From positions 1-27,872 of the forward strand of contig CAYFMP010000053.1 of the NCBI GenBank assembly GCA_964344215.1: a stretch of 27,872 bases of DNA, given 5' to 3'. A program made the position numbers and the translations under genes. Below are positions 16,072-22,673 of this stretch, piece by piece. How positions within the stretch are numbered: the stretch's first letter is position 1; each line of letters begins with the position of its first letter. The notes under the pieces were generated by a model. The model searched no databases. It was not told the origin of the DNA and saw only the letters and a program-made list of their open reading frames with translations. Source of the DNA: CAYFMP01 sp964344215. GTDB taxonomy: Bacteria > Pseudomonadota > Alphaproteobacteria > Rhodospirillales > Casp-alpha2.

Positions 16072-18132
16072 TTGAACCTATTGAAAAACATCACCATCAA
16101 GAACACCGCCGCCGTGCTGTCGGCGTTGATGGTTTGCCTGGTGCTCGGCGTCGGCGCCACCGGATATCTCGTTCTCAACGAAGTTCGCGGAACGTCCGAT
16201 ACCTGGGAGCGGTACGAAAGGATAACGGCACGCAAGGCCGATCATCTTTCCGACCTGCGGGCGGCCTTGGGCTACGGCGGCGTCATCCACCAGTTCAAGA
16301 ACTTCATTCTCCGCAAGAACCGCCTTCTCATCGTCGACGTCCATGCCAGGATGCTCGACGTGACGGTTGCGCTGACCAGCTATTCGGCACTCGGCATGAC
16401 CGAACGCGAAAGCAAGGCGATTTCGGTCCTTGAGGGCACCTTGACGAACTACCTGGATGCCGTCGCCAGGGCCGAAAGCCTGGCCAACTCGGGCATGAAC
16501 CCCCAACAAATCGACGGCATCGTCAGGATCGACGACCGGCCGGCGTTGCAGGCTCTCGACACGCTTTCCGACGAGCTTCGGAAAGCCCGCCAGGCGAGCG
16601 CGACGAGCGTCTATCGATCGGTTTCGCGGGTCACGGCGCAGCTCGTCGGGGCGGTCCTGGTCGTCGGCGGCCTGACGGCCCTCCTCGTTTCCGGGTTTTT
16701 CTGGTTTTCGCGGGTTCAGTTCATCACGCCGCTGCTCGAGCTCGGCCGCATCATGAGAGAATTGGCCGACGGCGACACGGAAACCCAGGTGCCGTACGTC
16801 CATGACACCAGCGAACTCGGCGAGATGGCGCGCTCGATCGAGGTTTTCAGGGAGAACGTGGCGCGGCGGCGGCATGCCGAGGAGGAACTCAGGCAGATTC
16901 AGCGCGACCTCGAGGAACGGGTCAAGGAGCGCACGGTGGCAGCCGTCGAGGCCATGGAGGAAGCCAAGCGAGCCAACGACGCCAAGTCCGAATTCCTGTC
17001 CTCCATGAGCCACGAACTTCGCACCCCGCTGAACGCAATGCTGGGGTTCACGCAGCTTCTGCAGTCGGACTCCGATAGTCCGCTTTCTGCCAGCCAGGTC
17101 GAAGCGACGGAACAGGTTCTGAAATCCGGCGATCATCTGTTGAACCTGATCGACAAAGTACTCGACCTGGCGGCCATCGAATCCGGCAGGGTTGCGCTCG
17201 ACGTCGTCGGCCAGGACCCGACCCGGGCCATCGAAAGCTGCTCGACGATCGCGGGCAATTTGGCCGATCAGAACGGGTTGGCGTTCTACGACCGGACGAG
17301 CGCCTGGAGCCTGCCCGAGATCAGTATCGACGAAACGCGTTTCCGGCTGGTTCTGCTCAATCTTCTTTCCAATGCGGTCAAGTACAACCGCGACGGCGGA
17401 TCGGTGACGCTTTCGGCCGGCGCCGGCGCCGGCGGCTCGCTGCGGCTGTCGGTCGCCGACACCGGGCGGGGAATAGCCGAGGACAAGCAGACGCAGTTGT
17501 TCACTCCGTTCTCGCGCCTCGGCCTCGAAAACTCGAATATCACCGGAACCGGGATCGGCCTGACGATCACCAAGGAACTGGTCGAGGCAATGGGCGGAAC
17601 CATCGGTTTCGAGAGCACCCTCGAGCGCGGCAGCACATTCTGGTTGGAGTTTCCCATCGTCGGCGGCACGCTGTCGGTGAGAGACCATAGCGAGAAACCG
17701 ACCGCGGCGCCGGGTTCGCCGGCGGCCGCGGTTGCAACCTCGGCGGCGGCCGACCTCGAGCCCCGGACCGAACGCACCGTTCTTTGCGTCGAGGACGATC
17801 CCAGCAGCCAGAAGCTCCTCGAATCGATCATCAAACGGATTCCGGGCGCCGCCGTGATCTCCGCTCACACCGGGGAACTCGGGCTCGATCTGGCCGAGAT
17901 TCACCGCCCCGACGTCATACTGATGGATGTCAACCTGCCGGGGATCGACGGCATCGAGGCGTTGAGGCGGCTAAAGGCGTCGCCGGCCACGACGAACATC
18001 CCGGTGATCGCCCTGACGGCCATGGCTTCAAGGGCGGACAGGGCGCGCGGCATGGAGGCCGGGTTCGAGGAGTACCTGACCAAGCCGATAAGCGTCGAAC
18101 AGGTTACGGCCGCGATCACCGGGCATTTTTGA
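16072..18132 (+). CDS. Membrane hybrid sensor histidine kinase with C-terminal receiver
   Basis: The 686-residue protein has a first membrane helix (about 12-34), a helical periplasmic sensor region (35-188) and a second helix (190-213). A HAMP domain with a coiled coil (214-300) follows. The HisKA domain has phospho-acceptor His314 in SHELRTPLN, and the ATPase domain has NLLSNAVKYN (430-439), DTGRGI (463-468) and GTGIGLTI (492-499). An Ala/Pro linker leads to a receiver domain with Glu-Asp-Asp (574-576), phospho-acceptor Asp619 and Lys671. The start is taken as TTG at 16072, since GGGAGAGG lies seven to eight bases before it and no in-frame ATG exists before the first helix; the TTG at 16048 is an alternative. 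No separate response regulator is nearby, so the output partner is elsewhere. Confidence 0.9.
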   Translation: MNLLKNITIKNTAAVLSALMVCLVLGVGATGYLVLNEVRGTSDTWERYERITARKADHLSDLRAALGYGGVIHQFKNFILRKNRLLIVDVHARMLDVTVALTSYSALGMTERESKAISVLEGTLTNYLDAVARAESLANSGMNPQQIDGIVRIDDRPALQALDTLSDELRKARQASATSVYRSVSRVTAQLVGAVLVVGGLTALLVSGFFWFSRVQFITPLLELGRIMRELADGDTETQVPYVHDTSELGEMARSIEVFRENVARRRHAEEELRQIQRDLEERVKERTVAAVEAMEEAKRANDAKSEFLSSMSHELRTPLNAMLGFTQLLQSDSDSPLSASQVEATEQVLKSGDHLLNLIDKVLDLAAIESGRVALDVVGQDPTRAIESCSTIAGNLADQNGLAFYDRTSAWSLPEISIDETRFRLVLLNLLSNAVKYNRDGGSVTLSAGAGAGGSLRLSVADTGRGIAEDKQTQLFTPFSRLGLENSNITGTGIGLTITKELVEAMGGTIGFESTLERGSTFWLEFPIVGGTLSVRDHSEKPTAAPGSPAAAVATSAAADLEPRTERTVLCVEDDPSSQKLLESIIKRIPGAAVISAHTGELGLDLAEIHRPDVILMDVNLPGIDGIEALRRLKASPATTNIPVIALTAMASRADRARGMEAGFEEYLTKPISVEQVTAAITGHF

Positions 18133-18225
18133 CCTCGGTTGTACGCGGTCGCGGAAACTTGAGGAGGAATCGCGGCGTCGGCCCGGCGGCGACTGGTCTC
18201 GGCTCGACCGGCGGCGCGGCGGCGG

Positions 18226-18290
18226 GGGCCGTGGGAGGAGCAGCCCTGGGCTGTGGGAGGGGCAGCCCAAAGGCTGTTGGAGGAACAGCC
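18226..18290 (-). ncRNA. Three tandem hairpins with CCTCC loops, candidate anti-Shine-Dalgarno RNA
   Basis: On the minus strand, directly after the 35-residue gene, three hairpins stand in a row. The first (18290-18272) has a perfect 7-bp stem GGCTGTT/AACAGCC with loop CCTCC. The second (18268-18248) has stem GGGCTG/CAGCCC with loop CCCCTCCCA. The third (18246-18226) has stem GGGCTG/CGGCCC with loop CTCCTCCCA. In the third stem the minus-strand RNA has a G-U pair where the plus strand would have a C-A mismatch, favouring the minus strand. CTCCTCCC loops are the hallmark of alphaproteobacterial CcsR/cuckoo small RNAs. A further unpaired CCTCCTC lies at 18168-18162. No terminator was recognised. 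Confidence 0.55.
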
Positions 18291-18297
18291 CGCCGCC

Positions 18298-18405
18298 TTA
18301 ACCGATCAGGAACATGGCCAGATACAGCGCCGCCCACAAGCCGGCGCCGGTCAGCAAGATACGCCCAAGGCTTTCGAATTCCTGGTGGTCGCATGTGTGT
18401 TGCAT
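18298..18405 (-). CDS. Tiny membrane protein, 35 residues
   Basis: This short frame begins with a His/Cys/Asp-containing segment (MQHTCDHQEFESLG) and continues with a single hydrophobic helix of about 20 residues (RILLTGAGLWAALYLAMFLIG). The ATG at 18405 has GGAGA seven bases upstream. A CRP-type site and a -10 element lie just upstream, and the hairpin array begins seven bases after the TAA. The size, ribosome site and regulatory context support a real gene. A longer frame to 18525 would run through the promoter. The small proteins usually found beside cuckoo RNAs are DUF1127 proteins, and this is not one of them. Confidence 0.6.
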   Translation of the reverse strand: MQHTCDHQEFESLGRILLTGAGLWAALYLAMFLIG

Positions 18406-18437
18406 TTCTCGGTCTCCAAACTTGCGATGTTGGGCCG

Positions 18438-18443
18438 AGTCTA
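18438..18443 (-). promoter_or_regulatory. Predicted -10 element of the CRP-dependent promoter
   Basis: TAGACT on the minus strand (four of six bases of TATAAT) places transcription start near 18431. That is 41.5 bases from the centre of the CRP-type site at 18465-18480, the classical class II spacing, and gives a 26-base leader to the ATG at 18405. Confidence 0.5.
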
Positions 18444-18464
18444 GCGAAAGCGCCGCAATCGGTC

Positions 18465-18480
18465 TGTGAACCAGTTCACA
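18465..18480 (-). promoter_or_regulatory. CRP/FNR-family operator, perfect TGTGA-N6-TCACA
   Basis: TGTGAACCAGTTCACA has 7-bp perfect arms (TGTGAAC/GTTCACA) around two bases and fits the CRP consensus exactly. It lies between the end of the CRP-type regulator gene (18553) and the 35-residue gene, 60 bases before the latter's start. No second copy was found in the other intergenic regions of the window. Confidence 0.7.
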
Positions 18481-18552
18481 TAAGGAAAAGAAAAAGCTCA
18501 ATGGGGCGAAAACCCCTGGAAACACGGGAAGAAAGACGGCCGCGGCCTCGCC

Positions 18553-19239
18553 TCAGTCGGACCGCTCGACGCGTTCGCGCAAGCCCGCCTCGTCGAGGAT
18601 CTCGACCTCGTTGCGCCCCAGCCCGATCAGGCCGAGGCCGGCCCAGGCGCGAAGCTGCTTGTTGATCGATTCGCGCGACGTTCCCATCATCGCGCCCAAG
18701 TCGGTCTGGGTGACGCGGATGACGGCGCCGCCGCCGGCCGCCGCCTCCTCGGCCATACTCAGCAGTTTCTTGGCGAGCCGCCGGCCGAGGTCGAGCAGGG
18801 CCAGGTCCTCGGCCTGCTCGCTGGTGCGGCGGACCCGCTCGCACAGAATGCGGATCAGGTCGAGCGCGAAATCCGGGTTGCGGCGGATCAGGTCGAGGAA
18901 CGATCGGCGGCCGATGGCGAGGATCTCCGTCGCTTCGGTGGCGACGCCGTCGGCCGTCCGCGCCCCGCCGTCGAGGACGCCGATCTCGCCGAAGATCTCG
19001 CCGGGGCGAATGGTGTTGAGGACCAGGTTCTTGCCTTCCTCGGAGACCGAGTTGATGCTGACGGCGCCGGCGATCACCACCATCATCTCGTCGGTTTCGT
19101 CGCCTTTCAGGAAGATCGTCTGGCCCGGCTCGTAAACTCGGCTGCGCGCGCCCTCGGCCAGGCGTTCGACCTCGGCCGCCGGCAGCGCCTCGAGAAAAGG
19201 CAGTTCTCGGAGGAATTCGGTTTTCCGTTTGCCGTCCAT
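18553..19239 (-). CDS. CRP/FNR-family transcription regulator, cyclic-nucleotide type
   Basis: The 228-residue protein has an N-terminal beta-roll (about 10-125), a dimerisation helix (115-140) and a winged helix-turn-helix (about 150-220). The phosphate-binding cassette reads GEIFGEIG then RTA (80-96), with Glu85, Arg94 and Thr95 where CRP has Glu, Arg and Ser. It lacks the N-terminal Cys cluster of FNR. The recognition helix GTSRESINKQL has Arg189, Glu190 and Lys194 aligned with Arg180, Glu181 and Arg185 of E. coli CRP, so a TGTGA half-site is expected, as found at 18465. The ATG at 19239 follows the hydrolase-like gene by 33 bases on the same strand. Which nucleotide it binds is unknown. 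Confidence 0.9.
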   Translation of the reverse strand: MDGKRKTEFLRELPFLEALPAAEVERLAEGARSRVYEPGQTIFLKGDETDEMMVVIAGAVSINSVSEEGKNLVLNTIRPGEIFGEIGVLDGGARTADGVATEATEILAIGRRSFLDLIRRNPDFALDLIRILCERVRRTSEQAEDLALLDLGRRLAKKLLSMAEEAAAGGGAVIRVTQTDLGAMMGTSRESINKQLRAWAGLGLIGLGRNEVEILDEAGLRERVERSD

Positions 19240-19272
19240 GATGGTCCCGCGTCCGCGTCCGAAGTTCTTCTC

Positions 19273-19677
19273 TTAGCCGCCTTCGAGCACCTTCTTGATG
19301 GCGGCGGTGTCCTCGGCGTGTTCTTCGGTGCAGCGGAATCTGTAGAGGTTGCCGGGCACGTCGGTCGGGCCGTCGATGGCGGCGGCGACGAAGCCGTGGT
19401 CGGTAAAGAGGCTGCCGGAGCGGATCAGGAAGTTGCCGGTCAACTTGGTCGCGGCGCCGTACTCGCGGTCCTCGAACTCGTACTTGTCGATCTCCAGGAC
19501 GCCGGCACCGCCGGCGAACAGCACGACGACGGCAAGCGGTTTCTTCTCGAACGGCGTTTCGACCGGGATGCGGACGGTTTCGCCGCGCGTCGCCACGTCC
19601 CAGACTTCGCCGGCAACGAGAGTGCCGGGGCCGGGCGCGACCAGGCTTGCGAACACGACGACTAGGAACCGAAACAC
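19273..19677 (-). CDS. Exported alpha/beta-hydrolase-like protein, C-terminally truncated
   Basis: The 134-residue product starts with GTG at 19677 after GAGGGGGG and has a signal peptide (FRFLVVVFASLVAPGPGTLVAG). The mature part (VVVLFAGGAGVLEID, GNFLIRSGSLFTDHGFVAAAIDGP, then HAEDTAAIKKVL) resembles the first half of exported alpha/beta hydrolases. Those proteins continue with a GTSMG-type nucleophile elbow, which is absent here: the frame stops at LEGG and the CRP-type gene begins 33 bases later. It is either a truncated relic or a free-standing domain. No remnant of the missing half is seen downstream. The reading frame itself is intact with normal codon use, so I keep it as a CDS. Confidence 0.55.
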   Translation of the reverse strand: MFRFLVVVFASLVAPGPGTLVAGEVWDVATRGETVRIPVETPFEKKPLAVVVLFAGGAGVLEIDKYEFEDREYGAATKLTGNFLIRSGSLFTDHGFVAAAIDGPTDVPGNLYRFRCTEEHAEDTAAIKKVLEGG

Positions 19678-19771
19678 GAGAGCCCCCCTCTTTGCATGAC
19701 ATGTTCCGCCCCATCATGCGAAAAAAGAGATCGGCAGGGCAAGGGACGATCGCCCGCCGCCGGCCGGCGCC

Positions 19772-21106
19772 TCAGTGCGAGTTCTTGACGCCGTCGGGCT
19801 TGCCGACCACCACCGTAATCAGGCGCCGGCGATCCAACAGCCGGGCGGCGACGCGCTTGACGTCGCGGCGCGTCACCGCCTCGATCAAGGCGTTGCGGCG
19901 GTCCAGGTAGTCGATGCCAAGCTCCTCGATCTGCATGCCGACGAGGATCGACGCGATTCTCCCGTTCGAGGTGAAACGCAGCGGAAACGAGCCGGTCAGA
20001 TAGGTCTTGGCGTCCATCAACTCATCGGCGCTGATACCTTCGGCAGCCATGCGGTCCCACTCCTCGCCGACGACGCGGAGGGTTTCGCCAACGCGGGCGT
20101 TGGCGGTGGCGGCGCTGCCGAGGATAAGGGCGCTGTGGTCCATCGGGTGCAGGGTCGAATAGACCGAATAGACCAGGCCGCGCTTTTCGCGGATCTCCGA
20201 ATAGAGGCGCGAGGTGAAACTGCCGCCGCCAAGGATGTGGTTCATGACGAAGGCCGTGTAGTAGTCGGGATCGTCGCGCTTGAGGCCGGCCCCGGCGAAC
20301 AGCACCGAGCTCTGCGGCACGTCCTTGTCGATGACGATGGTCCGTCCCGCCTCCGGTTCGACCTCGGGCACCGACCACGGCCGGGCCGTTTTCGGCAGAC
20401 GGCCGAAGGTCTCGTCGAGCACGCGGGCGACCTCTTCGCCGGTGATGTCGCCGACCACGCCGACGACCAGATTGTCGAGCCCGAGGCGCTCTCGAACGAA
20501 GGTTCTCAGGTCGGTCGCCGTTATCGCCGAGACGCTCTCGATGGTGCCGTCGGTGGGGCGGCCGTAAGGATGGTCCGGATACAGCGCCTTGAAGAGCGCC
20601 CGGCCCGAAATGCTGTCGGGGTCCTCCAGATCGCGCCTCAGCCCGGCCAGGATCTGCTCGCGGATGCGGCTCACCGGCTCGTCGTCGAAACGCGGCTCGG
20701 TAAGGGCCAGCCTGAGCAGCCTGAAGGCCGTTTCGCGGTTCTTGACCAGGGTCGTCAGGTTGCCGCCGAAGCTGTCCTTGCCGGCGTCGAAGCTGAGTCG
20801 GATGGCGCGGTCCTCGAGGGTCTGCTGGAAAGCCATGCTGTCGAGGTCGCCGGCGCCCTCGTCGAGCAGCGCGGAAACCATGCTGGCCAGCCCCTCCTTG
20901 CCATCGGGATCGAGCGCGCCGCCGCCGCGAAAGGCGAAGCGGAAGGCGATGATCGGGTTGGAGGTGTCGCGAACCATCCATGCCTCGATGCCGCCGGGGC
21001 TGACGACGCGTTCGACGGCGACGGCGCCGGCCGACAGCGGAACCAGCCACGCCAGGAGCGCAAGCGTCAGGACGGCCGCCGTCGGGGCCAGGCCGGGGAT
21101 CCGCAT
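19772..21106 (-). CDS. M16-family peptidase homologue lacking the zinc motif
   Basis: The 444-residue product has a signal peptide (about 1-30) and two M16-type halves. Where active members carry HXXEH it reads EGLASMVSALLDEGAG, so catalytic residues are absent. The C-terminal half keeps GGGSFTSRLYSEIREKRGLVYSVYS, the conserved R-Y substrate-handling region. Such proteins usually pair with an active M16 partner, here the gene just upstream. The ATG at 21106 has GGAG eight bases before it. A GTG at 21115 overlapping the partner's stop (GTGA) is an alternative. The pair is tightly coupled and probably periplasmic. Confidence 0.9.
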   Translation of the reverse strand: MRIPGLAPTAAVLTLALLAWLVPLSAGAVAVERVVSPGGIEAWMVRDTSNPIIAFRFAFRGGGALDPDGKEGLASMVSALLDEGAGDLDSMAFQQTLEDRAIRLSFDAGKDSFGGNLTTLVKNRETAFRLLRLALTEPRFDDEPVSRIREQILAGLRRDLEDPDSISGRALFKALYPDHPYGRPTDGTIESVSAITATDLRTFVRERLGLDNLVVGVVGDITGEEVARVLDETFGRLPKTARPWSVPEVEPEAGRTIVIDKDVPQSSVLFAGAGLKRDDPDYYTAFVMNHILGGGSFTSRLYSEIREKRGLVYSVYSTLHPMDHSALILGSAATANARVGETLRVVGEEWDRMAAEGISADELMDAKTYLTGSFPLRFTSNGRIASILVGMQIEELGIDYLDRRNALIEAVTRRDVKRVAARLLDRRRLITVVVGKPDGVKNSH

Positions 21107-21111
21107 CGTCT

Positions 21112-22461
21112 TCACTCCGTGGCCTCGGGCAGCAACAGCCCGGTCACCGAGCTGTTGTTCTTGAGGACGGCGGCGGCCGCCGCCTTGATGCGCTCGACCG
21201 TCACCCGCTCGATGTGCTCGGGCCAGGTCTCGACCTCCTCGACGGTGAGGCCGACGGCCAGGGCCGAACCCAGCACGCGGGCGCCGGTCGACAGCGAATC
21301 GCGGGCATAGACGGCTTCGGCCAGCATCCGTTCCTTGGCGCGGGCGACCTCGTCGGCGCCGACGCCTTCCTTCAGGACCCGCTCGATCTCGGCGTTGACG
21401 GCGGCCTCGAGGTCGCCCATGGCGACGCCGGGCCGCGGGCTGGCGTAGAAGCCGAAGCGCCCCGGCCCTCGGTTGTCGCCGGAATAGTAGGCGCCGGCCG
21501 AGACGGCGAGCTTCCGTTCGATCACCAAGGAGCGATAGAGACGGCTGGTCGAGCCCGAACCCAGGATGTCGGCCAGCACGTCCAAGGGATAGACGTGACC
21601 ACGGTCGCCGTAGGTGACGCCCGGCGCGATATAGGTGCGACGCCAGGACGGCTGGCGGACGCGCTTGTCGGTGAGCGTGACGCGGCGGGCCGCCTTCTGC
21701 GGCGGCTCCTGGGCGCGGCTGCGGACCACCGGCGGCCCCTTGGGGATGCGCCCGTAGTACTTCTCGGCCAGCGGCCGGAGCCGGTCCGCGGTGATGTCGC
21801 CGGCCACCACCAGGACGGCGTTGTTGGGCGCATACCAGCGTCTGTAAAAGTCCATCAGGCTTTTGAGGTCGAGGTTGCGGATGTCGTGTTCCCAGCCGAT
21901 CACTGGATTGCGGTAAGGGTAGTTCATGAACAGCGTCGCGTTGATATGCTCGCTCAGAATACCCGACGGCTGGTTGTCGGTGCGCGAGCGGCGTTCCTCC
22001 AGCACCACCTCGCGCTCCGTGTTCATTTCCTCTTCGGTGAAGACGAGATTGGTCATGCGGTCGGCTTCCATCTCCATCATCATCTCCAGGCGGTCGACGG
22101 CGACGGTCTGGAAATAGGCCGTGTAGTCGGTCGAGGTGAAAGCGTTCTCGCGCCCGCCGTTGCGCGCGACGACGGTCGAGAACTCGCCGGGCGCGCGAGT
22201 CTCGGTGCCCTTGAACATCAAGTGTTCCAAGAGGTGCGCCGTACCGGTACGGCCTTGCTCGGCGTCGGCCGATCCCGCCTTGTACCATACCATGTGGGTG
22301 ACGACGGGCACCCGGTGGTTGGGCACGACCACCACCTGCATGCCGTTCTTCAGCGTGAAGGTCTCGGGATTGAAGACCCCGGCCCGGGCCGCCTCGGCGC
22401 TCCAGGCGGCCAGCGCCACAAGAATGAGAATCGTTGGGATGAACTTGAGAAGACGCTGCAT
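21112..22461 (-). CDS. M16-family zinc metallopeptidase, catalytic partner
   Basis: The 449-residue product has a signal peptide (MQRLLKFIPTILILVALAAW, cleavage after about 27). The inverted zinc motif HLLEH (His76, Glu79, His80) and the third-ligand region EREVVLEERR (Glu155 or Glu156) are intact, so it should be an active processing peptidase of the pitrilysin/PqqL kind in the periplasm. The start at 22461 begins the signal peptide; the frame extends to 22521 but without signal-like residues. It is followed by its inactive partner with a GTGA junction or a 5-base gap. Confidence 0.93.
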   Translation of the reverse strand: MQRLLKFIPTILILVALAAWSAEAARAGVFNPETFTLKNGMQVVVVPNHRVPVVTHMVWYKAGSADAEQGRTGTAHLLEHLMFKGTETRAPGEFSTVVARNGGRENAFTSTDYTAYFQTVAVDRLEMMMEMEADRMTNLVFTEEEMNTEREVVLEERRSRTDNQPSGILSEHINATLFMNYPYRNPVIGWEHDIRNLDLKSLMDFYRRWYAPNNAVLVVAGDITADRLRPLAEKYYGRIPKGPPVVRSRAQEPPQKAARRVTLTDKRVRQPSWRRTYIAPGVTYGDRGHVYPLDVLADILGSGSTSRLYRSLVIERKLAVSAGAYYSGDNRGPGRFGFYASPRPGVAMGDLEAAVNAEIERVLKEGVGADEVARAKERMLAEAVYARDSLSTGARVLGSALAVGLTVEEVETWPEHIERVTVERIKAAAAAVLKNNSSVTGLLLPEATE

Positions 22462-22533
22462 AAGAAGTTCCGGCTCGGTGGCGATTGTGGCGGGGTCGGG
22501 CTCGAGACGACGGCCGCCCAAGGCACGCTGAGG

Positions 22534-22561
22534 GATATACTACGCCGGTTCGGCGATTCAA
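22534..22561 (-). promoter_or_regulatory. Possible promoter of the M16 peptidase pair
   Basis: On the minus strand TTGAAT (22561-22556) is followed after 16 bases by TATATC (22539-22534). Each hexamer matches four of six consensus bases. Transcription would start near 22527, about 65 bases before the ATG at 22461. Confidence 0.35.
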
Positions 22562-22673
22562 GGCATTTGACAAGACCGTGAGGCCGGCACCGAAGGGCCA
22601 GCCGCCAACCGGATGGATTATTGCTCCCGCAACCGCTATTGTTGAAGTACATCGATAGGGGGGGGAACCCGCC

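Noticed and set aside
18226..18290. Plus-strand reading of the hairpins as CsrA/RsmA-binding GGA loops
   Set aside because: GGA in loops fits in principle, but the third stem has a C-A mismatch on that strand while the minus strand pairs fully and has a promoter and gene upstream.
18116..18394. 92-codon minus-strand frame across the hairpin array
   Set aside because: Pro/Arg/Ala-rich translation of the GC-rich repeats, no ribosome site, and it overlaps the better supported 35-residue gene in another frame.
22567..22572. TTGACA as a -35 element for the second cyclase-type gene
   Set aside because: No -10-like sequence lies 16-18 bases downstream on the plus strand.
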